The notes under the pieces: generated by a model
What the model saw: only the letters and a program-made list of their open reading frames with translations
Databases searched by the model: none
Told to the model about the DNA's origin: nothing
Made by a program: the position numbers and the translations under genes
From: Linaria vulgaris
Lineage: Eukaryota; Streptophyta; Magnoliopsida; Lamiales; Plantaginaceae
Length of the DNA: 64,000 nucleotides
Assembly (NCBI GenBank): GCA_948329865.1
Contig: OX415253.1
Coordinates: forward strand, 85,496,176 to 85,560,175
Reading direction: 5' to 3'
In this document: in pieces, positions 9,860 to 23,895 of the stretch
Position numbering within the stretch: position 1 is the stretch's first letter
Layout: every line of letters starts with the position of its first letter

Positions 9860-12800
9860 ATGGCTGAAATGTGGCGGCTCTCATTCTGCTATCTGTTGGT
9901 ATTTTCGGTATGGAGTCATGTCGTTTATGCGGAGACGAATCCACAGGATGGTAAGATATTCTGAGAGTTGTATGCCTATTCTAGGATTTGAGTTGTTTTT
10001 ATTCAGGCAATGGAAAGTTTCCTGTCTGTGTTAGCTGATAGCTAATACCAAATTAAATGACGAGAATTTCATCATAGTTCACAGAAGTTAGATCAGTTCT
10101 TGATTTCATGTTAATTTGGACATAATGTTTTATTGAAAGAAGTATTCATATTAGAAAGGAGACTCATTATCAGTTTATATCATCAAATAGTCAGAAACTT
10201 TACTATTACCTTGAATCATAAGACACTACCTACTGCCGTTTCTTAATGATCTTTCTTAATTCACGTAAAATGCTCTCTAGTCTGAATTTGAAAAAAATTG
10301 GGTGCAGCTGCGGTGCTTCGATCGCTGAAAGATCAGTGGGGAAACACACCGCCAAGTTGGGATAAGTCGGACAATCCTTGTGCAGATTGGGACGGAGTTG
10401 CATGCAACAGCACAAGGGTCACCTCTCTGTGAGTTTTTCACATTATGTTGAATATATGATCAATTTAAAATTCTTGTTTACCATTTGGGACAAGAGAGAA
10501 CTTTGAATTTATTCACGAGTTTTATCGGATTTGTAGAGGATTGTCGACAATGGGAATAACTGGCAAAATGAGTGGTGACATTGGGGGGCTCAGTGAATTA
10601 ATTTCTTTGTAAGTTTCTTCAAAATATATTTTTAGTTACTGTATATCACTATAAATTTGAATTCATAGTTGAGATTTGAAGCACTTCATTGCAGAGACCT
10701 GTCGTTTAATCCCGGCCTCACTGGTTCCCTCTCTCCACGGTTGGGAGATCTTCAAAAGCTAACCATACTGTAAGATCAATAACTCAGAACCATGAGAAAT
10801 TTTCATTCATTATACAGGTAGTTACCACATTGCATACACTTCAAGCGCTTTGATTCGTTTTACATCTCATTTCCAGAATTCTGGCTGGATGTAGTTTTAC
10901 CAACAATATACCGAGTGAACTCGGAAATCTGTCTCAACTAACTTTTCTGTAAGATATTCTTGGTCTCCCAGTTATCTGATGCACTGCCATGTACTGTCAG
11001 ATTTTCTTACTACATGTCAAAATCGACAGGGCCCTGAATTCAAATAACTTAACTGGAGACATACCCCCATCTCTTGGTAAACTCTCCAAGCTATATTGGC
11101 TCGACTTAGCAGAAAATCAGTTAAAAGGACAAATCCCAGTTTCGTCGATCCTTTCTGGTCCAGGACTCAACCAACTTAAAAAGGCTAAGCACTTGTAAGA
11201 AAGGTTTACTTTTAGTACATACTCATTTCCTGATATATTCTTTATAAAGTTATCTGATGTTACAGTTTTACAGTCATTTCAACAAAAACCAGCTTTCTGG
11301 TGCCATTCCAAGCCAACTGTTTAACTCTGACATGTCACTGATACATGTGTAAGTCAAGAAGTACTAACTTTTCTCTTTTTTTTTTAAGAATCTATTTTGA
11401 TTATTTCTTGGCTGTACTTTGCCAGATTGTTTGACGGGAATCAACTGGAAGGGAACATTCCATCTACGGTGGGACTAGTTCAGACACTCGAGGTTCTGTG
11501 AGTAAACTCGGAATCCAACTATATTTCTCGTTTCAAATCAATCTCGTTCTTTGTTATGAAGACTTTTGACATTCTTCATTGATTTCCTTAATTAACGCTT
11601 CTAGTCGTCTTGATCGCAATAACCTGAAAGGAGTAGTCCCATCAGAGCTCAACAATCTCACTAACCTCATAGAACTGTGGGTTTTTCTTTCTATTACCTT
11701 ATAAATGAAGCATCATCTGAGCAAAAAGAATTGCTCATAATTCGCTAGAACACGTGATTCATAGATCTTCTGCTATTTAACTGCAGGAATTTGGCTCACA
11801 ATATGTTGTCTGGTGCATTACCAAATTTAACATTTATGAACTCACTGAATTATGTGTAAGAAATATTTCTTCCAGTCCTCTTTATCATATTAGAAAATAC
11901 GTCTCCCAAAATCATTATGCTTTCCTTTTTTTCAGGGACTTGAGCAACAACTCTTTCAGAAAATCAGTTGCTCCAGATTGGTTCACCACTTTACCATCAC
12001 TAACAACCTTGTAAGTAATGCCTGACTTATAATTGAAAGTTTAAAACACAATAGTTTGACTTCAATTAAGAGCCGCAGGACAAAATCTCGTGTTCATAAG
12101 CATATTTTGTGCACAGGGTGATTGAATTTGGACCAATTGAAGGACCAGTACCATCAGGACTTTTCAGTTTACCTCAGATTGAGCAAGTGTGAGTTTAAAA
12201 ATCAAAACATAAATTATCTTAAATTTTAAGTAGACTTAACCCTGACATGTTCGTGTAATTTTGGACAGGAAATTGAGGAACAATGCCTTTACTGACAACT
12301 TAAACATGAGCAGCGACATAAGCCAGCAACTTCAACTTATTGATTTGGAGAGCAACGACATATCATCAGTAACAATAGGCTCTCAATACAGAAACACATT
12401 AATGTAGGACAGTACACAATCTACTTTCATTAGATCAAACAAACATGCTTCATTGATATTTATATATGTACCTTTTCATCACACATACAGGTTGATCGGA
12501 AATCCAGTATGCGAAACCTCACTTGAAAACACAGTGTACTGCCAGATCCAGCAATCGCCAAAGCCTTATACTACCAGCCTCGCAAATTGTGCAAGTACAT
12601 TGTGTACCTCTGATCAAACACTCAACCCACAAAGTTGTGAATGTGCTTATCCATACCAGGGAACATTGTATTTCAGAGCACCATCTTTCAGAGACCTATC
12701 TAATTCCAGTTTATTCCATTCTTTAGAAATGAGCCTTTGGGTAAAGCTCAACCTTTCGCCCGGCTCAGTATCCGTGCAGAATCCGTTCTTCAACGTTGAT

Positions 12801-15067
12801 GACTATCTTCAGGTGCAGTTAGGCCTTTTCCCATCAAATGGGAAGTACTTTAATAGATCAGAGGTTCAGAGGATTGGGTTTTCGTTGAGTAATCAGACTT
12901 ATAAACCTCCACCACAGTTTGGACCATACTATTTTATAGCATCTCCATATGTTTTTGCAGGTAAAGTTAAGTACTTCAGAATACTTGATGAGGAAGTTAG
13001 GTAATAGACACTATATTTTATTTAAAAAGGTTATAATTATGTTCCAGATGGAGGGAAAGGAAATCAAATTAGCACCGGTTTGATTGCTGGAATAACGACA
13101 GGATGTGCAGTTCTGGTGCTGGTGCTGGCAGTGTTAGGAGTATATGCTTTTCGGCAGAAAAAGCGCGCTGAACAAGCCATATCTATGAGCAAACCATTTG
13201 GTAGTGCTTACTTGTTTCCTAGCATTGCATTGTGGATGTCATATAATGTAGAGTGTCAATGTGGCATACCACGAAAATTACGGATCAAAACCTCATTGAT
13301 TCTCTAGAAGAAAATATAGAGAAATGAAATTTGTAGATAGATATTGAATCAAGATGAACTGTCTTACCATCAAGAAGGCTTATAAACCATATAACTGAAT
13401 CCCCACATGCAAATACCATAAACATAAAATATGAAAATTAATGCTTTCTCAATAGCTTTCTTAATCCATTGTATTCAGCGTCGTGGGCGTCGAGTGGGAA
13501 GGACAGTGGAGGGGCACCACAACTGAAAGGAGCTAGATGGTTCTCCTACGATGAGCTCAAGAAATGTACAAGCAACTTCTCTGAAAGCAATCTCATTGGT
13601 TCCGGAGGATATGGCAAGGTTCTTATCGAAACGCTATGGTAAGATAAATGCTAAAAAACTGCATAGTTTATTTACTTATTTGTGTGCATGCTTCAGGTTT
13701 ACAGAGGAATGCTCTCCAATGGACAAGTGGTTGCAATAAAAAGGTCTCAACTAGGTTCTATGCAAGGTGGACATGAGTTCAAGAATGAAATCGAGTTGCT
13801 CTCAAGAGTACATCACAAAAACCTCGTTAGCCTCATCGGGTTCAGTTTTGAACAAAAGGAACAAATGCTGATTTATGAATTTATGGCTAACGGAACATTA
13901 AGGGACAGTTTATCAGGTAAGAGAAGTTCCACCAATGTCCACCAGAAGTAATATGTTTTGGTCTGAATAGCAATGCTCAGTATTGTACTAGTATATCAAA
14001 GTCAGAAACATTTACATGTAATACCTGCTTTAAATAAATGTCCTTAAATGTACCTAATTTATGATGCTAACTGAATATTACATTGATCTGCTCTATGTGC
14101 AGGAAAAAGTGGGATCCATTTAGACTGGAAGAGGAGGTTACGTACAGCATTAGGTTCGGCGAGAGGATTATCTTACTTACACGAACTAGCAGATCCCCCT
14201 ATAATTCACCGTGATGTCAAGTCCACCAATATCTTGTTGAACGAAAATCTTACTGCTAAGGTTGCAGATTTTGGCTTATCTAAGCTAGTTTGTGACAGCT
14301 CAAAAGGGCATGTCTCCACCCAAGTAAAAGGGACACTGGTAAGCACACTGATATTAAGCAACGTTCGTGCTCATACCTATATCACAGATTTTCAATAAAA
14401 AAAAAAAGTTGCAATAAATTTAGTTTGCTCTGTTCAAAAACCAAAAGAACAAAATACCCTCCTCATTGGTATCCTTACTTCAGTGACACAGATATCAAGC
14501 CTAACTAAATTCACACCAATTTGTTGATTGAATTGTTCCCACTTGGTTTCTTTGTAGGGATATCTAGATCCTGAATATTACATGACACAACAATTAACCG
14601 AAAAAAGTGACGTGTATAGCTTTGGCGTGGTGATGCTCGAACTCATTACCGCTAGGCAGCCGATAGAGAAGGGAAAGTACGTAGTACGGGAAGTAAGATT
14701 AGCAATGGACAAGAACGACGAAAGACACTACGGATTAAGGGAGATGATGGACCCTTCAATAAGAAACAATCCAAATCTAATAGGATTTTCGAGGTTTCTT
14801 GAGTTGGCCATGCAATGTGTGGAAGAATCGGCTTCAGAACGTCCAACCATGAGCTCGATCGTGAAGTCCCTCGAGATTATGTTGCAGAATGATGGGCTTA
14901 CCACAAGTTCAACTTCTGCTTCATCGTCTGCTACAGAGTTTGGATCAGGTAAAGTTGGGCATGTACATCCTTATAATGACTCTCTGCCTAGAAAGAATGC
15001 AAGTGAGAGTGATGCTTTTCGGTACAGCGGTACATACACAGTTCCGGGCAAAGTTGAACCCAAGTAG
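9860..15067 (+). CDS. LRR receptor-like kinase, LRR-VIII-1 subfamily (HPCA1/At5g49760-like)
   Basis: Nineteen exons: 9860-9950, 10308-10428, 10537-10608, 10695-10769, 10877-10948, 11030-11194, 11274-11348, 11426-11497, 11605-11676, 11787-11855, 11936-12010, 12117-12188, 12269-12403, 12491-12960, 13048-13200, 13479-13618, 13697-13916, 14103-14338 and 14558-15067. The sum is 2895 nt, 964 aa, closing in frame. Order: signal peptide (MAEMWRLSFCYLLVFSVW), LRR N-terminal cap with NPCADWDGVAC, about a dozen LRRs mostly one per 72-75-bp exon, and a Cys cluster (C422, C427, C438, C440). A membrane segment (AVLVLVLAVLGVYAF) and an RD-type kinase follow (GSGGYGKVY, VVAIKR, HRDVKSTNILL, DFGLSKL). Known: HPCA1 of this subfamily senses extracellular H2O2 through ectodomain cysteines. 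Ligand here is unproved. All kinase catalytic residues are present. Confidence 0.92.
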
Positions 15068-16071
15068 TTGACAGAGTTGATTGATGATGAAAGTAGTTTG
15101 GTTTTCTATTTGTTGAAAATTTAGATATAAGTGGATATACTACAAGTGAAAATATAGTGTGAATTTTTTCTTGTTTGTGATTTTATGCAAGGGATATTCT
15201 AAGACATAGGATTTAAATTATGTTTCCTTTCTACCTTTCTATATTCGCAACTTCTGCGACAAAAATCTTCTTCATGTATCTCATAATTCATGACTATAAT
15301 GTTTCATTGTTTTGTCCTTCTCGGAGATATTCATAAGATTTTTGGTAGATGAAAGTACCGAACCCTAAAGGAACGATTTCAAACTCGAAAGCACACAAAA
15401 AGAGAGAATAGATCTCTTCATTTTTTATGAGAAGTTGCAGAATTTTTTTTATATATTGGACTTGTTTGAATATACTTACGAACTTTAAATTTACTTTGAA
15501 TTCGTCTTCCGAAAAAGGTATCTCTTATTCTTCAAACCACAAAAGATACTGAAGCTTCTCTCTTGATCAATCAGTTTGCAATTAGTATGTTTTGTTGAAA
15601 AAATCCCAATTTTTCATCCCTTAAATTGGTTATTACACAGGCAAGCAACTAAAACTCGATCCTTGCGATCTAAACATAGTAATGCACGATCGACGACTGA
15701 ACAAAAAGAGGTAGAGAATCAAAAGGGTATAATATACTGGGAGAATATGCTTAAGCTGTATATTATTATAACAAGTACTCATTAAATACTCACAAGTACC
15801 CATTTTTAAAAAAGTACTCACGAGCACCATCTCATATACAAAGAATTACAACAGAAAAGACCTGTAAAATATCGATCTATCTAAATTTTATAGCAGCACA
15901 TGCTTATTTTATCAGGTAATATAAAGGACACTCATTTCCTTGCTGTGAGCGGCAAAGTCTAGCAAAAAATAATCGTCGCATCGTTGCAAGTCCACACATG
16001 TGTAAGAGTTTAGAGATGACAACTAAATGCTAAAAGATTCCGAACTTTCTGACGGATCTAAAGAGAACCTT
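15068..16071. other. Intergenic between convergent RLK and LETM1 genes
   Basis: AT-rich 3' flanks of two converging genes. A short run of similar words (ACTCATTAAATACTCACAAGTACC) around 15775-15825 is the only local pattern. No gene was recognised. Confidence 0.45.
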
Positions 16072-19000
16072 TTATGTTTTTCCTCCTTCAGTTGTTTCAG
16101 AATCTTCTTCTGCTTCATTTGCTAATTTGATGATATCTTCCACCAGGATTTTTCCCTCTGTAAAAAGTGTTAAACATCCGTAATGCTAATTAAAAAGAAA
16201 ATAATGAATCAGAATTGACAATGAACTACATCAAGCACCAAAAGGACATGGGAACAAAGCTAAGGTCGGTCATAGATACTTAAACCACAAAATATTGCAA
16301 TAGTTTGACATCCGGTAGAAGCATGAAGCAGGACATATTATGTCCTGTTCATTGATAATTCATCAATTTCAGTTTCTTTGGTGTTCAACATGATTTCTGC
16401 ATAATAATTAGGACCCGGGCCGCAAAGCACATAACTTTGGTAGAAACATAAATTCTCTATTGTGATTCCTTCTATTTGATTCTACTTGTTGTAATTAACT
16501 CACAACTCAGCATATGACACATTCCTAGTAAGTTCTAACATCTGTTGGACAAGAAAGTTATGAGAATGAAATTAATAAGTTCTAGGAGACTAGTTAAAAT
16601 ATCTGGAAGAAGGAAGGTCAAAACTCCAAAAAGCAAATAATAACCATTCTCGCCATAATTCGTCCACAAAAGTAACACATGTCGCCACAAGTTATAGCAC
16701 CATGGAAAAGAAATTCAGGTCCATACGAAGAAATAATAATTGAGACAAACCTTTATCCTTGGAAAGCTTGCTGATAAGTTCTTGAATGCCGTCTTTATCT
16801 AAGGTGTCCTTCAGGTATATAGCGGCAGATGCAACTTCCTCAGGAGTCACTTTGCCGTCATAATCCCTGATCACAAATGTCGTCCAGGATTTACAGGATC
16901 ATTTATAAGACAAATATCAATGGATGCAGGATAATAAAAATTTCAACAGAAACCACTTCCAAAAGAAAGAATATGATAAATCAAGAGATTGTGTTGCGAG
17001 GAGACCATGGAAATCAAAGGCCAGAAAGAAATTCAGACAGCATTAACATGATTCTAAATAGTCTACCATAAAACCACAATGACAATAAATTTTCCCATTA
17101 CAGCATGAAGAAACTAAGATTCATTCTAAAGCACACAACACAACAAAACGATGAGGCAAGCCAATGTTGCTTGCCAAAAGCTTTCAATTCCATTTACTAC
17201 CGCTTCAGAAATGTTTAAAATATTACTAGACTACTTAAGGACTATAAGTTCATTATCTTCCCCACATGTTTAGAAAAGGATAGAATATATTAAGGAAAAA
17301 AAACATAAAAGACACAACAATAAGCATCTGAACAGCAATGCTGCTAGTGATGTAAGTAAAAGAAACTGAAACTGAAATCGTTTTTATTTCACCTGGTGGC
17401 AAAACAAACTCATTTTTGAAGTTCCAAATTAAGACTTGGATGATTTTTTTTGAGCTCGAAATTAGAATTGACCCGATCTTCGCCAAACGTTAGGTAATCA
17501 AAGGAAAAAATAAAAAAAAGTTGATACAATCTCGCAGTACTCACAATATGGGAACTGACAAGCAATCAAAAACAAATTTTCGTTAAGTTAAAATCAACAA
17601 ATACATTAATTCCCTACCATGTGAACTGAGAAGGGTAGAAACAAGTTGCCAAGAATCTAAACATTTAACTGGATGGAGCATCAATGAGTTAAGAACTTAT
17701 CGACTAGCAACTGAATCATTCAAAATGCTAGACCAAACAATAAATAGCAATAAACTTTCCAGCTTTATATATAGCAGTACCTGTCAAGCAACCGCCACCT
17801 ATCACCAATTTTTTCGTCCACGTCATCAATCTCCTTTTCCAGCTTGTGGAGCATAGCATCCACCTAAATACAAAAGAACCATAAACACCTTATATAAATC
17901 CATCATCGAAATCTCACTCAAGTCAAACTACCAAAAAGAATCAGTCAAAAAGCATAATACTGAATGAAGCGTCTATACATTTTCTCCTTACCCTGTTTAT
18001 GAGCGCTGAAGATACTTTATCACCTGTCGCACTCTCAGATGCATGATCATATTCCTCTCTTGCTACTCTATATGCCTTTTTAGCTTCTTCTTCTCCGTCT
18101 CTAACTTCTTTGTCAACCATATTATTATACAACTCTACCTGAAAATTTGCATACCGAAGACAAATCTTAAAGCATTGTCAAGAATCCACCAACTCACCAT
18201 TAACCATTGATAAATCTTTTTATGATACCTTTTAGCCAAACATTCTTAGAAATAGCAAATCATCACATAAGCGCCAGGCATCACGTCATAGAATAGATAT
18301 AAAGTTCCATTTTTCATATATATAAAAAAAGATATAGTGCTGTAAGAAATCAACTTTCAATCTATCAGAGATCACGTTAATGAGAAAACTTATACTGAGA
18401 AGTGTTCCAAGTTTCTGTATTCTCCAAATGACAGAAAGAATTATTCCTTGAAACAAAAAAATATGCCTCCTGCGATTTTATCCACTGCGATATTTCTACA
18501 CAATAAAATGACGTCACGTAATTGTTGTGTCAAAAAATAACATAACATCATGCTTAAACACACCAAAGATTGACAGACGATATAAAAATATCCAACTTTT
18601 GTTATTCACGATACCCATAACCTTTTCCTAACAATAAAATATAATTACAAGAGCAGTATTTTAAGAGTTAGGATAGCAAATAATTCAAAACTAATCAATA
18701 AAGTTGGAAATTCTATTTGCCATATGATATATAGTAACATGAGAAACTCTGAATGGTTATATGTTTGTTTTAGTTCAGTATATGTGCAACTTCGTTGCAA
18801 CCATTTCACTCATCTGTCCTTTCAGTCTGTATACAGAGGAATCAGAAAGAAATAGGAAATGGTTCTTGTAAAACCAATGAGAAAAAAAATACTACAAGAT
18901 TAAGACATAACTCCGCTACATCAGAAACTGAAAGAAAAAAAGAACATGAACTAAAAATAGAAAAAGCTAAATGAAATCGCAGCAAGAGAAAAAAAAATCA

Positions 19001-22000
19001 GGGACTTGAAGACTCAACCAGAAAATTGCCTGAAATAAAGAGTCTTGCCTAACATCAGCCTCATAAGATCATTCACAACTTTCAAAGCAGAATCCAGAGC
19101 TTTTTTTTTTTTTTATTTCTTTCTCTAAATAGTTATGGCAACAAATTTTAGCAAATATCGATAATTACCTCCTTGTTGACAAGTCTCAAGAACTCTTCCC
19201 GCTCCCTGCTCACAGACTGAAAGAAGCGAGTCAAACACTCAAGAATACATCAGGGTGAAGCAACATATAAAATATCAAGAAAAAGTCACGTTCAGTCCTT
19301 ACAGATGCCGACGCCAATACAGACAATGCACGACTGAGCTCACAAAGTTGCTCTTGCTTATCCAAACTTTTTGCTTTTTCTCGATCTTCTGCTTCTTTTG
19401 CAGTTGCTGTCACCATTTCTTCCAAGGCCACATCCTTCTGCGCCGTGGCAGATTCCTTAAGTCTAGCCTGTTCCTCCTCCTCTTTCTCTTCCTCCTCCTG
19501 TTATAAACAATTTCAGGACTACTGATATAAAAAAAAAAAAAAAAAAGGAAAACAGTGTTTACCACAATCACCTAAAAGGATAACAGGCATTTAAACTCCA
19601 AAAAAGTTCAGAGAAATTGCACCATAGAACTGACGTATGAAAACCTCAAAAAAAATGTCATGCACATTTGAGCTTTAAAAGGTATCAGATCTAATAGCTA
19701 ATGACAATCAAAAGCATATCTCTAATTGCAGTAGTTGATTAAGTAGCAGAACCTCATAAATGCGATGCTACTGGAATGACCATATAGCATATCACAGAGT
19801 AAACATAAAAGTATGGATAACTATCTGATAGGAAGCATAATCTACATGATCAAAAGAAGATCAGAGGTATTTTTCAACAGAAAATTCACTTTTTGATCAG
19901 CCCTTGACATACTGACATTCATCACTTCTTTCCATAAAAGCAAGAAACCAGCAAACACGTGACCAAATCAGACCTTGATTAATTCTTCTTGCATTTCCAG
20001 GTATTCTAACTTTCTCCTCCTCTCTGAGACAGTGTCTTCAGATGGCAAAGCTGTCACCCCAACAGTATCCACCACCTCATCAGGCAGAGACGACAGAGTA
20101 GCTTGAACAGCTTCTTCTGGCTTGACTTTACCGGAGACACTGAATGCTCTGTAAGGAGGTGTCAACAGAAGAAGTTTTATCCATGTTCGGCATTCCAAAC
20201 CCATGTAAAATTGGGAGCTTAGGTTACCTGGAAAGAATTAATAATGATGAAGGCACTGAATGGTTGAGAGATAACTCCAGCCAATCTTGAAGCTGCAAGG
20301 AAATACAGAAAAAACTATTAACACGATATACATGGCATATCAACATAATCTATCTTGCTCGTCCGGAAGCAATAGTACACTCGACTACAACAGGAATGAA
20401 TGGCGTCAAATTGTGTTCATCCTCATGACTACGTAAGGAAGAAGGCAAAGAACACAATATTATTCCATCAATACTGCAAGTCCCTAGTGAAACCATTCAA
20501 TTGTTGAAATTCTGACTTCTGAGTCGAATTATACGTAACACCAGGTGGGCTATATGAACATACAAGTAACTGAAAGAAAGGTTACTTGAACAAACAGTTA
20601 ATATATCTCCAAGAAAAGAGTATTTGGTTTCATGCATAGTTCAAGCATCCATTTTATAGACTCAATTCCAATTTTCATTAGTTCACCCTCAAAGTTTAAT
20701 TCTCAATTCTAGATACACAGAGTGTTTGTTGATATTCTTGTTTCATAAGGGAAAATACTGCGGTTCTCCCATAGTGTCAGGGGCAGAGCAGGAAATATGC
20801 TTATCTTTGTTGGGGGTGGGGGGAGGGGGATTCTGTTGAATAGTAAGATTTTCTTTACATTTATAAACGTGGGTTTTTTTGATTAACTAGAAGTAGCAAT
20901 CCATCGCAAACAAATAAAACAAAAAGACTTAGGTGAAAAGGAATCGTAAAATAAATGTAACTCTAAAATTACAAATTCTATCTATTATTTGTAAAAGAAT
21001 AATCATTATAACATACAACATAAACAAATTATTCTTTATGCACCTCCAAAATTATCTTCAGTTTACTATGAACTAGACATGTTCAGTACTGTCTCATATG
21101 TATTAAATATAATTAGATAATATATACTACAATAATTACTATAAAATTACTGCAGGGTTTCATATGTATTAAATATATATACTGGTATATTAGCTTTTTA
21201 CAAACAGCACGAAAAAGACATTAGAAACCTTACAAACCTGTTTTCTCATTTCATCAACTGAGAGCAGACCAAGTAAGCCACGATCTCTACACGCTTGACG
21301 AAGCTCCTCCTCGGACAAGGATTCTATGCCCTCAGCTTGAATCATTTTATCATCATACTTGATCCTTTAACAAGAAAATTAAGTTTCGTTGGAATCCAGA
21401 TTTAAATTAATATCTTGCAGGAAACCACTCTGTCCGAATTTCAGTTGGAAAGGGCACCAAGTTCTTGGATATCCCATGGGACATTCTCTTACCTAATATG
21501 TGTTTCTATTTTCTTCCAGGAAATGATGACAGTACTACATACCAAGGGAAGTAAGTGGCAGTACCTTGATGTTTGCTATCATATTTTCATAACAAGAAGG
21601 ACTAAGCAAGAAAATCCCGGCAATTTTTTCACCTATTTAGCTAAATAAAGAAATGATATCTTACTTACATTATTTTTTAAATATTTTACTTAAAATTAGA
21701 TAAAGCAAAAGATGTATGTTCTGCTAAAAAAATGATTATATCTAAAGGCGAGAAAGGAAAGACTTTACCTCTGCCATTATTAGAAACATGAAGGTAGATT
21801 TCGCTATTATAAGAGACCTCAAGCAATGAGTGTTATTATTCCCATATACAGTACAATGACATTTTTACAAATTTGTAACTGATCCGATAAATTTTATAAG
21901 AAATTTCCAGGTCAATCACTACCAAAAAGAAAAAAAAGACCTACATAATATGAAACATGACTTACTTCTGAAGTCTCTTCCTGAGCATAAAGCGTAAATA

Positions 22001-23895
22001 TGCATCAGTACCATAGGTACCACCGATACCCATATATTTGCACATGGTCATCAACCGGGGTCTGCACCCAAGAAGATACGAAAGCTCTTTAACATTAGTA
22101 AGAAATCAGCATAAGCTTCTCCGAGACAGCCCTCACAACAACGGCATCCAAATTTAGAGCATATACAAAAACTACCTGCTGATATTATCCAGAGTGAGCT
22201 CATCATTAAATAACTTGGCGAAGCCCAGGATTTCATCATTAGAAACATGATCCCCCTTCCTAACCTGAACGAATCAAGAGAACATCACCTAGGGGCAGAC
22301 TCGGGAAACACAAAATTGAGGAACTAGTCGAACTGCAAAGTTAAAACGCATATAAAGTTTCTTACCTTGTTCATAAATTCATCAAGATCTTCAGCTGTTT
22401 TCTTTACTTCCCCACTTCTTGAGTCTTGAACTTCCTTTGCCATTTCCTTTACTGTTTCTTGAAGAAACTTTGCATATTCTATTCTTGCATTCAATCTCTT
22501 CTTAAGTGCTTCCTACAATGCCAGAATTTTCAACATAAATTTGTAAAGATAGGTGACTAAGAAAACACACGACTTGACCTTAATGACACTATCTGCATTT
22601 GGTGATCCTAAATCAAGCTATACTAATCCTATTTCTTGCTTTAATAATGGTAGCGCAAGCAAAAAAGGAACTCCCTCTCATACTTTTTTAGTAAGACTAT
22701 ATGGTACCAGCCTGTGCCAGACTTCTAATATATTTGTCTTACATACAGGGGCTCTCAGAGATATGCCAACAGCAACATCCTTATAGAAAAGTCCTGTGCT
22801 GATCGGTCAACGTGTTTGTTTCAAACCACACAAAGACCAGAACCAAAATAACAATCAACGGAAACCAACTTGATTAACTTAACAGAACACAAATACCAGA
22901 CCAATTCATAAAATCTTAAGGATCCATACAATTATACCTGCTTTTTCATCTCGTCTTGGAAAGTCGATGGCAACATGTTGGGAAACAATTTCAGGAATAC
23001 TGGCAGCAGGAACTCCATGAATGGAACAATAATAAACACTGCAAACGGAACTAGCCTAAAAATGTCAGCTGTTGTTCGTGTGAGCTGTTGCCTTTCCCTC
23101 CTGGATAGAGTCTTTCCGCTAGCAAGTTTCAGCAATAGCCTCAAACTTATTCTAACATCGACCCATAATAATTTTGTACCCAGCCAGTAGTGTTGCAGCG
23201 TAGATTTGAATTCATCCTTCCAGTGCACCAGTTTTTTAGCCCAATCCTCCCTAGAAAGACATGACATTAAGAGATACCTCCAAAATGTCATATGGACAAA
23301 AAAATTAAAGCAGAGAAGTAAACCTGCTCATTGAGGCAACAACCCTCAAAGCAGGACCAATTCCTAAAACCATAGCCCACATCCTCTTCAGTATAGAAGT
23401 TGCCTCCTTCTGGGACTCTAGCTGCTTGGCTTTGGCTTTGGCTTTGGCAGAACTCAAACCTTCAACTGCCTGGTCACATTCTTCTGGTGAAGCTTCCTTC
23501 TTCTGCTTAACAGCTGATTCTTCACTTCTATCATCCCTGCCTTCCGGTGCAGGCTGACCCGCTGCAGCAGTGGAAAGATACCGTACATGCTCTGTAACAC
23601 ATCTAGACCCCAAAAGGTTAAAATTCCGTGGGATTCCAGTCCCATGGTGCAAAGTTGGGACACCAGTAAACCAATGTCCAATATATTTTCTGCTCGAAGC
23701 ACACGGTGCAATAGAATGTCCTTCTTCTTTGTCTGTACTAAGTGCACTCGAAGATGAATGGTTCACAGACCAACTCCAGTTCGAATGACGTGAATGAGAA
23801 TGCTCGGAAGTTAAAACCCCTTGAACGAGACAAGGGGCACGGTTAAGAGAATCAAGGAGATACTTTCTTTTTCGTAATATTGCTCTTGAAGCCAT
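16072..23895 (-). CDS. LETM1: Mitochondrial LETM1-like protein (K+/H+ or Ca2+ exchange, ribosome binding)
   Basis: Fourteen exons from right to left: 23895-23324, 23250-22938, 22512-22366, 22264-22176, 22061-21966, 21364-21238, 20292-20228, 20148-19974, 19497-19303, 19216-19169, 18138-17992, 17863-17781, 16866-16751 and 16157-16072. The sum is 2259 nt, 752 aa, in frame. The ATG giving MASRAILRKRKYLL is used because upstream in-frame codons offer only TTG. A Ser/Arg-rich presequence is followed by a coiled Ala/Lys stretch, one strong membrane segment (VPFAVFIIVPFMEFLLPVFL, about residue 270) and the LETM1 ribosome-binding-like domain (MCKYMGIGTY, LLGLLSVDEMR). A Glu-rich coiled coil leads to an EF-hand loop DRDYDGKVTPEE near residue 685 with all acidic ligands. 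Known: inner-membrane cation homeostasis and mitochondrial translation. Arabidopsis has two such genes. Confidence 0.93.

Noticed and set aside
20806..20832. G-rich run TTGGGGGTGGGGGGAGGGGG in a LETM1 intron as a G-quadruplex regulator
   Set aside because: Short, intronic and on the non-coding strand; no supporting context.
22553..22786. 77-codon plus-strand ORF
   Set aside because: Lies within an intron of LETM1 on the opposite strand, with no coding features.
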